Origin: Blastomyces gilchristii SLH14081
Lineage: Eukaryota > Ascomycota > Eurotiomycetes > Onygenales > Ajellomycetaceae
Length of the DNA stretch: 64,000 nt
Direction of reading: 5' to 3'
Assembly (NCBI RefSeq): GCF_000003855.2
Contig: NW_003101654.1
Span: 504,027 to 568,026 of the forward strand
Position 1 is the stretch's first letter. Each line of letters starts with the position of its first letter. Position numbers and translations under genes: made by a program. Shown here piece after piece: positions 21,871-32,894 of the stretch. The notes below the pieces were generated by a model. That model was not told the origin of the DNA and ran no database searches. It saw only the letters and a program-made list of their open reading frames with translations.

Positions 21871-24800
21871 ATGGATATCGGTAAGCTCCCCGTATTCGGT
21901 AACTTCGTTTACTTAACTTTTCCCTCTCTGAGCAACTCTGGAACCGCATCTCAATTCCTAAATAAAACTCCAGCCTTCAACAACCAGGCCAAGATATGCT
22001 GCAATAACAGGAGCATGCCAGAGCTGTCACGGTCCCTTGTGCGATCCTGGTCGTCGACACTCAAACTTCCCAAATCGACCTTCCCCCCTCGTGTGTCGTT
22101 GACCGACCAGGTCAAGTACTCGGAGCGATGCACTAAGGACCTCTACGCCTGGCAACAACGCCATCGCCCCAATGATAACCGGTTCGTCCTCCACGATGGC
22201 CCCCCGTATGCCAATGGCGACCTGCACGTCGGGCACGCTTTGAATAAAATCCTAAAGGACATCATTTGCCGGGTCCAGTTGGCAGCGGGGAAAAGGATTG
22301 ATTTTGTACCTGGCTGGGATTGCCACGGGCTACCGATTGAGCTGAAGGCATTGCAAACACAAAAAGAACTGGGGAGGCTTGAAGCGGGCGAAAATGGGAA
22401 TGGGGTTGCTGCGGCGATTCGTAAAGCTGCCAGGCAGCTGGCAGAAAGGACAGTCCTGGAACAGAAGAAGGGTTTTCAAAAGTGGGCAGTCATGGCAGAT
22501 TGGGAGGGTGTTTGGAAGACGATGGATAAGAGTTTTGAAAAAAACCAGCTGGATGTATTTCTGAAAATGGTGGAGAAGGGCTTGATATATCGGAGATTCA
22601 AGCCTGTGTACTGGTCTCCTTCATCGCGCACGGCACTGGCTGAGGCTGAGTTGGAATATAAAGATGATCACATATCCACAGCTGGACTAGTGAAATTCCC
22701 CCTTGTGTCAATGCCGTCTCAACTACAAAATATGCTACCACCAAATACCTCCGAGGTCTCCGCCGTTATTTGGACTACTACGCCGTGGACGTTGCCTGCC
22801 AATGCAGCCATCGCCGTGAGCCCTACTTTGGATTACTCTGTTGTGAAATCGGAAAGGCATGGATACCTCGTTATTGGCTCATCTCGGCGCGAATATATTC
22901 AATCGCTGTTACAAGATGATGAAATCACAGTTATAGGCTCTCCGATTCTAGGTTCTGAATTAGTGTCCAAAGCCACATATCGCCCGCTTTTCAAGGACGG
23001 CTCCGATCCCCAGCGCGTTATTGCTGCAGATTTTGTGACAGCAGACAGCGGTTCTGGCCTTGTTCACTGTGCTCCTGGACATGGAATGGAGGACTATGAG
23101 GTTTGCCAGGCTCACGGCATCACATTCCATACTCCGGTTGATGATGGAGGTTTGTTCACGGAAGCGGCAATGCCTTCGAACCCCTCGATGCTCAGCGGAA
23201 AGCCTGTACTTTGCGAGGGCAATCGAGAAGTTTTGAGATATGTGGAGAGCAAGGGCCAACTTCTTGCCAAACACAAGTATGAGCATAAATATCCATATGA
23301 CTGGCGGTCAAAGCTTCCTGTGATAGTGCGCGCCACTGAGCAATGGTTTGCTGATGTTGGTGATATCCGTGATAATGCCATCCGGGCTTTGGAGGATGTG
23401 CAATTTGTGCCTGCAACTGGAAAATCGCGACTGGAGAGTTTCGTCAAAAATCGTAGCGAGTGGTGTATATCACGGCAGCGAGCTTGGGGTGTGCCGATTC
23501 CGGCCCTCTACCATCGAGAAACCGGGGAGGCAATTCTAACTCAGGAATCGGTCACTCACATCATGAAGGTTATCGACGAGCGTGGAATTGACGCCTGGTG
23601 GACGGATAATGAGAACGACCCTGCTTGGATACCTGCTGCCCTTCTGGAAACATCAGCCGGATCTGCCTACAAACGAGGAACGGACACTATGGATGTGTGG
23701 TTTGATAGCGGCTCTAGCTGGACGCAAGTGAAAGCCACCGCTTCAGTCGAAGGCTATGCGGCAGACGTGTATCTTGAAGGGACAGACCAGCATAGGGGGT
23801 GGTTTCAATCAAGCCTCTTGACATATGTTGCTTACAACCTGGCCTTGGGGAAGAACGCCGGCCTTTCTCGAGCACCATTTAAAACCCTCATTACCCACGG
23901 ATTTACCCTTGACAAAGATTCTCGGAAAATGAGTAAGTCGATCGGGAATGTCATTAGCCCAAGTCAAATCATGGACGGGACGCTTCTACCTCCATTGAAG
24001 TTGAAAAAAATGAAGGGGCAGACGGAGAAGCCGAAGAGCCCTGTATATGACGCCCTTGGAGTCGATGCGCTTAGGTTATGGGTCGCTAGCAGTGATTACA
24101 CCAAGGACATAGTCATCGGTCAGCCAGTGCTCAAAGCCGTCAACACCAATCTTCACAAATACCGGGTAACTTTCAAACTCCTTCTCGGATCTCTGCAAGA
24201 CTTCGACCCAAGCCGCGCGGTTCCGCACGAGTCGTTACGCATCATTGACAGGATCGCGCTTCTCCAGCTTCGGAACCTCGTCACAACGTGTCAGGATGCG
24301 TACTCAAGCTTCGAGTTCTACAAGGTAGTCACTGCTATCACTAAATGGGCCAATTTGGAATTTTCCGCTTTCTACATCGAATCCCTCAAGGATCGCCTGT
24401 ACGCCGATTCCCCGGATAGTCTGAGCAGGAGAGCCGCCCAGACAACACTCTGCCACATATACTACCATTTCCAAAACTTGCTGGCGCCTTTGGTGCCCCT
24501 CCTCGTCGAAGAATCATGGGAGCACACGCCGGAAACCATAAAAACCAAATTCGCACCACCTTTACAGCGCGTCATGACCAAACCCTCGCCAGAGTGGCAA
24601 AATGACAAATTGGAAGAAAGTTTCCCGTTACTGATGGCTATCAACACAGCAGTTAAAACCATGCAAGAAAACGCACGCAATAAAAAGGAAATGGGCTCCT
24701 CACTACAGTCATTCATCCACATTTCCGTCCCCTGTAGTGCTACCCAGGCGCCAATTTTTGAACAATTCGGCGATGAATTACAAGACCTCTTCGTCGTTTC

Positions 24801-25080
24801 CTCTGTCACAGTCGGGTACAATGATGCAGCACCCCCACCTGAAATTGAATATGCTGAGTGGAAATACAACTCAAACTTCGAGTTCCCTGGGAGCAGTCAG
24901 CGTGGGCGTGTTTGGATATATACCCCTCAAGCGATTAAATGTGGGCGATGCTGGCGATACCAAGTGCCCTTGGAGCCTAAGCAGGATGATCCGCTGTGCC
25001 AGCGGTGCGTCGATGCTATGGAGGAACTGCTGGGGGAGCCCCATGAGACTACTGGTGTAGCTTCGGCTAGTAGTAATTGA
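21871..25080 (+). CDS. ISM1: Isoleucyl-tRNA synthetase, mitochondrial
   Basis: Class Ia synthetase that charges mitochondrial tRNA-Ile. Single exon, 1069 codons to TGA 25078-25080. Visible: DGPPYANGD followed by the HIGH motif as HVGH (residues 119-122), the bacterial/organellar-type CP1 editing insertion in the middle, the WFDSGSSW block, KMSKS at 686-690, and a C-terminal zinc site with CGRCW and CQRC near residues 1023-1048. The bacterial-type sequence and C-terminal zinc module separate it from the cytosolic enzyme. The first ATG (21871) gives a 48-residue extension. The internal Met49 (22015) begins MPELSRSLVRSW, an Arg/Ser-rich stretch that looks like a mitochondrial presequence, so the true start could be there. 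It faces the RIP-mutated repeats and is convergent with the next gene. Confidence 0.96.
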   Translation: MDIGKLPVFGNFVYLTFPSLSNSGTASQFLNKTPAFNNQAKICCNNRSMPELSRSLVRSWSSTLKLPKSTFPPRVSLTDQVKYSERCTKDLYAWQQRHRPNDNRFVLHDGPPYANGDLHVGHALNKILKDIICRVQLAAGKRIDFVPGWDCHGLPIELKALQTQKELGRLEAGENGNGVAAAIRKAARQLAERTVLEQKKGFQKWAVMADWEGVWKTMDKSFEKNQLDVFLKMVEKGLIYRRFKPVYWSPSSRTALAEAELEYKDDHISTAGLVKFPLVSMPSQLQNMLPPNTSEVSAVIWTTTPWTLPANAAIAVSPTLDYSVVKSERHGYLVIGSSRREYIQSLLQDDEITVIGSPILGSELVSKATYRPLFKDGSDPQRVIAADFVTADSGSGLVHCAPGHGMEDYEVCQAHGITFHTPVDDGGLFTEAAMPSNPSMLSGKPVLCEGNREVLRYVESKGQLLAKHKYEHKYPYDWRSKLPVIVRATEQWFADVGDIRDNAIRALEDVQFVPATGKSRLESFVKNRSEWCISRQRAWGVPIPALYHRETGEAILTQESVTHIMKVIDERGIDAWWTDNENDPAWIPAALLETSAGSAYKRGTDTMDVWFDSGSSWTQVKATASVEGYAADVYLEGTDQHRGWFQSSLLTYVAYNLALGKNAGLSRAPFKTLITHGFTLDKDSRKMSKSIGNVISPSQIMDGTLLPPLKLKKMKGQTEKPKSPVYDALGVDALRLWVASSDYTKDIVIGQPVLKAVNTNLHKYRVTFKLLLGSLQDFDPSRAVPHESLRIIDRIALLQLRNLVTTCQDAYSSFEFYKVVTAITKWANLEFSAFYIESLKDRLYADSPDSLSRRAAQTTLCHIYYHFQNLLAPLVPLLVEESWEHTPETIKTKFAPPLQRVMTKPSPEWQNDKLEESFPLLMAINTAVKTMQENARNKKEMGSSLQSFIHISVPCSATQAPIFEQFGDELQDLFVVSSVTVGYNDAAPPPEIEYAEWKYNSNFEFPGSSQRGRVWIYTPQAIKCGRCWRYQVPLEPKQDDPLCQRCVDAMEELLGEPHETTGVASASSN

Positions 25081-25509
25081 TGCGGTGCGTATTAGTGTTG
25101 TTGGAATACTTTGCCGTTTTGGTTGGTAATATGTATGTATATAGACCCACTTGTAAAATAGACCTCGTTAAACTAAATCTTTTGGTGTTCGCTACTCTTA
25201 AAAGACGTTTCTGTAATGATTTGTTTCGCCAGGGGAAGGCGAAGGGCCTCTTCAGCCCATCGATAATAAAAACCGTAACTTGCATCAGCTCAATCAAGTT
25301 GAAGTAAGATCCAAACTAACTGGACCTGTCTACCAATGATCATCCAATCTAGCAGATCCTCTAACTAAAAATATGGTTATATCTAGGCTCCTCCAGAGGG
25401 ATCAGCAATCAAGTGGCATATATCTTTCTATCATTTAGACAAGCACGACGAATATCAACTGAAAACCCAAAACAAAAACGGAGAGGGTTGAGCAAAAGCA
25501 CCCATCAAA
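25081..25509. other. Convergent intergenic region
   Basis: 3' flanks of the IleRS gene (+) and the 1404-codon gene (-). Holds no recognisable gene or repeat. Confidence 0.6.
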
Positions 25510-28500
25510 TCAATCATACCACCCATCCTGCAGTCCATCCAAAAACGCACTCTCAACATTGATGAAGCTCTTCCAATAATCCACCTCGAGTCTCCAAGGC
25601 TGGGTCTGGATGGCAAACGTTACTGCCGAGGTCAGCAGGAGAAGCTCCTCCTCATCTTCCGCAAGTATAAGGACCATATCTCGTTTGATCACAACCTTGT
25701 CGCGCAAAACTTTCTTGTAGGGCTCAAGCCGCTGCTGGAGGTTGTGATGCATGCTCCAGTCAGAGAACGGCATGTCCTTCGGAATGAAGCGCCACGACCA
25801 TGCTCGTCCTATCTCATCGATGAACGAGGTCCAGAGACGGTTATCATAGCCAATCATCAGTGGGTAGAAGTGCGAGCCAGACCACACTCTGAGAAAGGAG
25901 AAGCGCGCGTTTGGTTGGCGAGCGGCGTGGGATTTAATCTTGTTACGTAGGAAAGGGATTGAGATTTTGGCCGGATCTTCGCGCCCAGGAGGCATGTGGA
26001 TTTCATGCAACATATTGCGGAAGTCGATGAAGAGGTCGAGAGGCCGGTCCATTTCACGAGCAGCGAATGCTTGCCCTGGGATCTGGTCTACCGGTTCATA
26101 GCATAGGCAGATGACGCCCTCCTTGAACACTATATTCTATTAGCCTTGAAAAACTAAATGACTTCGGTTTCGCACTCTTGGCCGGTTAACTCACAGTGGG
26201 CAATATTGGGCCGGAGCGCTACGTCCCACTACGGGGGGGTCTCATCTAAGAGGTGCGTCTGATTTTTCTGGCATTTCCCCGCAAGTTCATCAAACTCCTC
26301 AAAGAACTTATTGCCTCTGGAGGTGGGACAGCGATAACCTCTCCTATCTGGAAGTGTTTGGCCGCGTTCCGCCTGCCTGAAAAGCATCGACTTTCTAAGC
26401 TCGTCCCCTTCCGGACCGTTGTCAAAGAAAACATTTCCGGCTTGGAAAAATAATGAACTCATTAAGGATGCATATCGCGCATCTGCTTGTACCCTCGAAT
26501 GAGTGCCTGGGTGGTAGTCCAGAAATACCAGCGGTTTCCACCAGTTTGCTACTGTTGCTGTCATGTAGGAGATATTTGTATCACATTTGGAACGGATCTG
26601 GAGGAGCTCGTTCCACTGGGAAAAGCCATGTGGCTCCAGATCCGCCCGGTGCCAGGCTTCCTTGAAAACTACAACGAGTCAGCAACAACTATTTCGTGCT
26701 ATTTTGTGCTAACGAGTGGGGCGTGTGCATATTTCCGAAAATCATCGCTGTGCCACCTACTTTTGGCTTTCTGGCGCTCCAGAAATTCCATAAATTCAAG
26801 TCGCATGTCGTTGCCATCTTCTGGCCCGGGTCCGAATGTTTCCAGGAGGTCGTCTGCCTTTTCAAGTGCTCTGAAGAAATCGTCCACAATTTCACTTGAC
26901 GGGTTCCTAGTTCATGGATATCAGCATGCTCCCTACGTTAAATAGTTCACGCTTCAAGAAAAGACACAGAAAGGGGTGGGAATATCATACGAGTCTGGTA
27001 CGTCACCACCGTCCTCGCTCTCCTCGTGTCCACCTTTAGCTTTAGCTGTATCTTTATCCGATTCCTCCAGCTTACTCTGCCCACTTTGATTTAAGCTACT
27101 ATCCGAAATTTCAGAACCCACCCACTCGTCCTCCTCATCGTCAGAATAATACTCATCAGAGTTAAAATCCTCGGAATTATATTCATCACTCTCGAGATCA
27201 TAGGCGAAACGTTTAACATAATTCTTGATTCGCCCTTGTTCGAAATCTGTTAAGTTGTTTCTCATCGCCCTCATGCGATTCGACGTTGCCTCGCCCGTGA
27301 ACTCTTCAGGGAAAAGGATAGCGTCCTCCAATGCGTCGGCTTCATTATATTTCATCTGGCTCGGCAAGCCTGTTCCGACTTTACCTTTAGAAGTGCGGAA
27401 TCGAAATATTGTATCCTCTCTCTCATACGCATCATGGACACTTTCAGCCTGCTCTCCAGGCTTGATATCTCGGATCCGATAAGTTTTAGGGTCCTTGGTA
27501 ACTGTTTTCAAATAGGGCGCGGAAGCCCCGAGAATTTGAGCTGGCCGAGTAACGCGGTGGGATTTGTATAACATCTATTAAACGTCAGCGAGGGTGAATT
27601 AAAGTGAATTACAAATGACAACACGAGACAAACCTCAATTATGCCGCCGTACAATGCCTCAAACGGCTCTCCGCATGTGGAACTCCAGATGTATACGTCG
27701 TAAAAATCATCAAAGCCAAGCCGAAAGGCCCGTCGACGCTCCATCTCGTTGAAGAACGCCTCATCAACTCGCTTAATTACATTCCATGGAGCCTGAGAAC
27801 CCCGCCTATGGCCAATCTTTTCGCGGAAGAGCCAGGCATTGTCGTCTGGGGGCTTCACGAGTATTTTGCCAGTTTTACCATCCCGGACGACGAGCATCAT
27901 GCGGGAGGCTTGCATTGATACATATTGAAGACACCTGCGAGTGACAGGGTTGCTACGTTTCATCTGAGCGCATATGTAATTTCTCCCCTCCCGAACAACA
28001 TGGTTCCTGCGGCGGCCTATGCTCCTTTCCTCGCCTATTGTCAGTGAACTTGCCTTGGATTCCATGTAAAATGGTATGAAACCCTAAAAAGCAGTTGAAT
28101 CAGCTCTTATATTCTCTTTAGCAAACGGGGAACGCAAACTTACCATTTTGAGAAGGGCGCTATGCATGGCATGGCTCGTAGATAGTAACCATGACGGTGA
28201 CGGGAAGTAGTTATAGCTAGCCAGGATATTCAGTTCAAAGAACTCTTCCCATGATTTGCAAAGTTCCACGGCTCTGAAGAAATTGCAATCTTTTGCGATG
28301 ATGCTAAAATGCAACCAGCCCCCGCGGGACATGGACTTAGTGCTAGGGTAGTTGTAAATATGCCGGCCGCAGAGTTTGACTCGAATTTTCTGTTGAATAC
28401 GACTGTCCTCACTATCCAATTGCCCAAAGTCAATTGCTGAGCCCTGTCCCTCTCCTGCACCACCTGCATCCAGGGTTTTCTTCCGCCTCTCTCGCTTCGC

Positions 28501-30155
28501 GGATATTTTCTTCTCTCGCTTTGATTGCCATTTATCAGGGATATTATGCCGTCGATGCGAGCGGCGAACAACCCAATCATCGTCAGTATCATCGTCATCC
28601 GACTCCGGTTCCGGCTCCTCTTCTTCATCAAAATCGGAAAACTCTGCACTATCAGTGTCACCGCGAGCGAAATCCGCACACGCATCACGAATATCTTGTA
28701 GCTCTGGCTGCTCCAGTTTCAAACATATATCCCTCAGGCCGTTTACGGTCACGTCAGGATCATTAAAGAAGTCGTTAATTGTAGAGGAGCGTAGAGCAGC
28801 TGGCAGGAGAGCAGCATTCCCCAGCAACAATCGGCAAAAAAGGTAGTTCTTAATCTCCGCTATATCATCCAATAGGTGGTCAACTTCATCAGCTGGGATA
28901 GGACAGATCCGATCCGACGTGACTTCCGGATTTTCAGGCGTGCCCTTCATCAGAAAAACAGCACCATCAAGTTTCATTCCTTCAGTAAGTCGGGCGCCCA
29001 TCTGTTCACGGCTTTCGATATTTTCGATGTTTGAATCAGAGTTTCCAGTACATTTTTGGCCAGTCGCCAACCTCGTTTCCACCTCCGCAGCAGTTGGATG
29101 ATTACCCTTGCCCTTTTTGCCTTTCCTCTTATTTTTAGAAGCGGCAGTAGGAGGCATTTTCTGTGTAGCTGCTGCGTCGTCTTCTTGGGTGGAAAGTAAC
29201 ACTGTATCCGTACTGTGGGTATCATAGTTATTATCCAGTTGCTGTGGCACGGCGCAATCCCCCGCACCAGTTTCCTCTGGGTGCGTGTCTATTAGCCAAA
29301 GGAAGTGCTCGATCAAACTAATATAAGTGCCACGCTCGTTGTCGAGCACATCTTCAATCGGGTCCCAGGATTCTGCGTCTTGTGCAACTCGCTCCTCGTA
29401 CACCTTTTGAAGAAAGTCATCCTGTTGTTTCTTCTGTTCTTTTATACGTAGTTCACGCATACGCCGGTCAACTTCCTTCACCTGTCTCCTAAAGAGTGCG
29501 GCCTCTCTTTTAATTTTCTTCTTCTCATTCTCGCGCATTTTTTCTTCCTCTTCCTGGCATTTGGTTGTCCATTGGAACCACTTGCGTTTCTTATACAGTA
29601 CCTCTGCGGTTCGGCGAGTGACTCGTTCCAAGGCCGTGGCAACAGTTACCTTTTGCTGTAAAAGAGCGTCTAGATATTTCTGGTGGCCGTAGTCCATGGC
29701 CTGGGCGTAGAAATGGCCATGATGGAGTTTTCGGGCTTTGATGACACGGTCAAGCAAACGATATGTCTGTAGCAGGTGGTCATGGATTTCTGAAAGTGCA
29801 CTTTCATTCCCAAGGTCGTCAAAGAAGTCATTGGCAAGTTTGGCCGATCTTTTAGCCAGTTGTTCAGGCGGACAGGAACGAAGCTCATCCAACTTCGCGT
29901 TTCTAGTTTTATAACCCATATAGAGGCCTATACATACATCATCTCAGATGGGTCATCATATTATATATTATTTTCCCAGGCATGGATTTGCAACATACCA
30001 TGACACTGTCTAGAGTGAAAGGGACAAAACAGGCCATTAGAGGACGTTGCAAGAGCCTCACAGGGCTTCTCATCCACAAGGCTTAACGCGCTGCACTTTT
30101 TGTCGCCATTGTCCACAGAAGCAAACTTCTCAAGATCCCTACTTAAGGTAGACAT
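25510..30155 (-). CDS. Large fungal protein of unknown function, seven exons, one in-frame TAG
   Basis: Exons read on the minus strand: 30155-29999, 29927-28144, 28083-27634, 27574-26991, 26906-26761, 26668-26195, 26129-25510; 4215 nt, 1405 codons including the terminal stop, with every junction in phase. The N-terminus has a Cys/His cluster (FCPFHSRQCHGLYMGYK). Next come a charged helical region (KKKIKREAALFRRQVKEVDR), Lys-rich low complexity, and an acidic tract (EEEEPEPESDDDDTDDD) before a basic segment, suggesting a nuclear or nucleolar protein. A second acidic stretch ends the fourth exon. I assign no function. In exon six an in-frame TAG (26231-26229) separates LLDETPP from WDVALRPNIAHL. 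Either the allele is truncated, or a 120-nt intron (26338-26219, weak GTTATC donor, length divisible by three) removes the stop. Confidence 0.75.
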
Positions 30156-31243
30156 AGGATTGATACTGCAATGCTAGATGCAAGCTACCTTGGTGGGGGG
30201 ATAAATAAAGTGAGGGAGCCAACGAAAAGAGCCACACCAAGATGGTTCAGATGTAGTCATGCATATACAAAATCAATATATCGAATACAAATTGCAATTA
30301 AGCAAGTAAAGAACGAATTGTATCTCCAGGCAAGTATCTAGACATGCCTGCCTGTGTCTCATTGCGATAGATGTTGCAATGCGTTGATGTGCGCTAAAAG
30401 GTGGAGATGCTCTGGTCCCGTGACTTCGCGATGGTCGACCTCGTCTTTTCTTCCTTCTTCTTTTCTTCTTCTTTTCTTTTTCTTTATCTTCATTCGTTTT
30501 CCAATTTCACGGATATCTCCTTTTCCCTCCCGACAATCAGACGTTATTGTTAACGACGGGGCATGCGATTGTAATCCGCCTTCCCCTCTATATGAGGAAA
30601 CCACTCAACGGCTTTCCATAGTTTTATGCTAATCCAGCCTAGCCTGGGTCCGGATTTCTCATACTCGCTGTTCCTCAAATGATAGAAGACTCCAAACAGC
30701 TGGGAAATGGAACATCCAATATTCGGATTCTTAAGATCCTCCACAATCATTTATTCTTATCGAGTTTTCCAGCCGAACCTTGAGAAACCAACCTCGACGA
30801 TGACTAACCGTTTCAAGGTTCTGTGTGCTGCCAGGAATGGCCCATGACAGGTTACCCTTGCCAGCCTTTTGAGCTCGTCCGATTGGACAGCAACTAGCTC
30901 AGCAATGACGAAGGTGCCGTGACAGAATGAAGAGCATTCCAAGGAACCGGTTTTCATGCAACATTTACCTCTGCAGCCTCCATACCTGCGCTGCATAGGA
31001 ATGATGTATGACGAGTCTGACCTCACGATGTCTGACCTGCCATTGCCTCAATCGCCATCCGCCTGGTTTTGCCTCCATCAGTCCAAGAATCTCTATCTCT
31101 ATATATTTACATATATATAATCAGGCTCCAGGCTCCTGCCTTTTATGCCCAAGGTCTTTATATCTTTTTACTCTATTATCTCCATATAACTATTATCTCC
31201 TCTTTTTAACTTCTGGAAATTGGATATCGACAGTTCGCCCGTC
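30156..31243. other. Divergent intergenic region between the 1404-codon gene and the Hsp30-like gene
   Basis: About 1.1 kb. A pyrimidine-rich run at 30440-30500 (CTTCTTCTTTTCTTCTTC type) on the plus strand resembles fungal promoter/leader CT tracts, but it is over 700 bp from the downstream ATG. No gene seen. Confidence 0.5.
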
Positions 31244-32399
31244 ATGATTGAACCAACCAAACTTGATGCCTTCAGGCCCCTGTCTACAGTCGGCCCGATC
31301 CCGACTGTTATCCCGAACGAGCCAATCTTTCAAGAAATAGGCGGCACGGGCCATCGAACATTATGGTGCGTCTACTTCACGAAGATAAAAAGAAAATAAA
31401 TAAAATACAGCACGTATCCTAATGATTTTACTAGGGTGGTTGCAATTCTTATGCTACTGTCCTCTCTTATTTTCTATATCTTAGCTGCTCGAGCACCGGT
31501 TGTAAGTTTCCCTTCAGAAGACTGGATATACATAGAGAATGTCCAGCTAACAAAGCTCACTCCCAGCAAAAACGCCTATTCCACGTCCTTGTCTCGTTAG
31601 TGACGACCATATCCTTCCTCGCTTATTTTGCGATGGCCACAGGCGGCGGAAAGGCGTATAACCATGTTATCATCCACGAGCACCACAAAAAAGCCCCCGA
31701 TACCGTCCAACATATTTACCGTGAGGTGTACTGGGCGCGATATGTGAACTGGGGCTTGACGTTCCCAATAATTCTCATCATCCTGGTTCTTCTGTCCGGA
31801 ATGAACGGAGCCAGCCTTTTGGTTTCCATCGCTGCGAACCTTGTCATGGTTGTGACTGGGGCCATCAGTGCATATGGAGGACCCACTGGTCGGAAATGGG
31901 CATGGTATACGATTTCGTGCTTGGCATATCTCACAATCGTGTATCAAATCGGATTCAACGGCCGCAGGGCAGTTGCATCAAAGGATAATAAGACGAAAAC
32001 GCTGTTTGGGTCGCTCTCTGGCGTTGCGCTAGTTGCCTTGCTGGTCTACCCAATGTAAGTGTACAATAATAAACTTCACGTCTGGAAAAGAGACCGATGT
32101 TAAAAAAAATTATTTCAGAATCTGGGCTGCTTCCTCAAACGCTCGTCGCATGAGTATTGACGCCGAGGTCGTTACCTACGCCATTTTGGACATCCTCCTT
32201 CAGGGCCTTTTCGGATACTGGCTCCTCATCTCCCACGATAGCATGTCAGCCTAGTAAGTTATTCTTATTCCTTATGTTTCATCAATGTCAGGGTGTGGAG
32301 CTTACATTGCCGCGAAGTTCCTTGAATATGGATGGATTCTGGGCCCGGGGCGTCGGAACTGAAGGAACCATTCGAATCGGTGATGAAGAGGGATCCTAA
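31244..32399 (+). CDS. Hsp30/YRO2-like opsin-related membrane protein lacking the retinal lysine
   Basis: Exons 31244-31365, 31435-31501, 31567-32054, 32119-32253, 32318-32399; 894 nt, 297 aa. Seven hydrophobic segments and blocks such as AARAPVQKRLFHVLVS, YFAMATGGG and YWARYVNWGLTFP match the fungal opsin-related proteins (Hsp30, YRO2, MRH1). Relative to bacteriorhodopsin the Arg82 position is kept (R121), the Asp85 proton acceptor is Asn124, Asp212 is kept (D250), and the retinal-binding Lys216 position is Gln254 in LDILLQGLFG. It therefore should not bind retinal. The family is stress-linked and sits in the plasma membrane. The tail GTEGTIRIGDEEGS is acidic and cytosolic. The last acceptor (before 32318) is inferred from frame; ending exon four at TAG 32252-32254 would give a shorter alternative. 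Confidence 0.9.
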
Positions 32400-32894
32400 G
32401 CGCCAGTATTTTTACGGACGTGAAGCAGGCTCGACTATTCGTGCCCACTAATTAAAATGTCCCGACGAACATCGATCTCGGGCGATATCTCTTGTATGCA
32501 GGCGCGGTAAGGCCTTCTAGGAAACTCTGACTAACCACAGGGGGCTTGACTGGTAGCCAAGTCTCCTCCACTCTCTTGCTCAATTCTCTTTTTTTTGTTT
32601 TGGAAGAATTATATGACAATTTGGAAATCTTCTCGCTTGTTTCCAATTGGTTGCCATCACAAAAGTACGTTTTGTGAGCATATTTGTCTATTGACAAGCT
32701 TATTTATGGTGCATTTTAAGGTATCTTTGGAAAATTGCTTAGCTATCGGTACCTAAATCGTGTCATCATGTTCAATATCTAGCGGGCTTAGCTATAACAA
32801 TGAGAAATGTTTGGGAATCCGTTTTGTAGCTATCTGATACGTGCAACGTGGTGAGTGGCATGTAGGTTCATCCCTTGGCTACCAAGCGGATTAG
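32400..32894. other. Convergent intergenic region
   Basis: 3' flanks of the Hsp30-like gene (+) and the 684-aa gene (-). No gene or repeat seen. Confidence 0.6.

Noticed and set aside
22027..24869. Minus-strand frames of up to 135 codons across the IleRS gene
   Set aside because: Shadows of a conserved gene with clear HIGH and KMSKS motifs.
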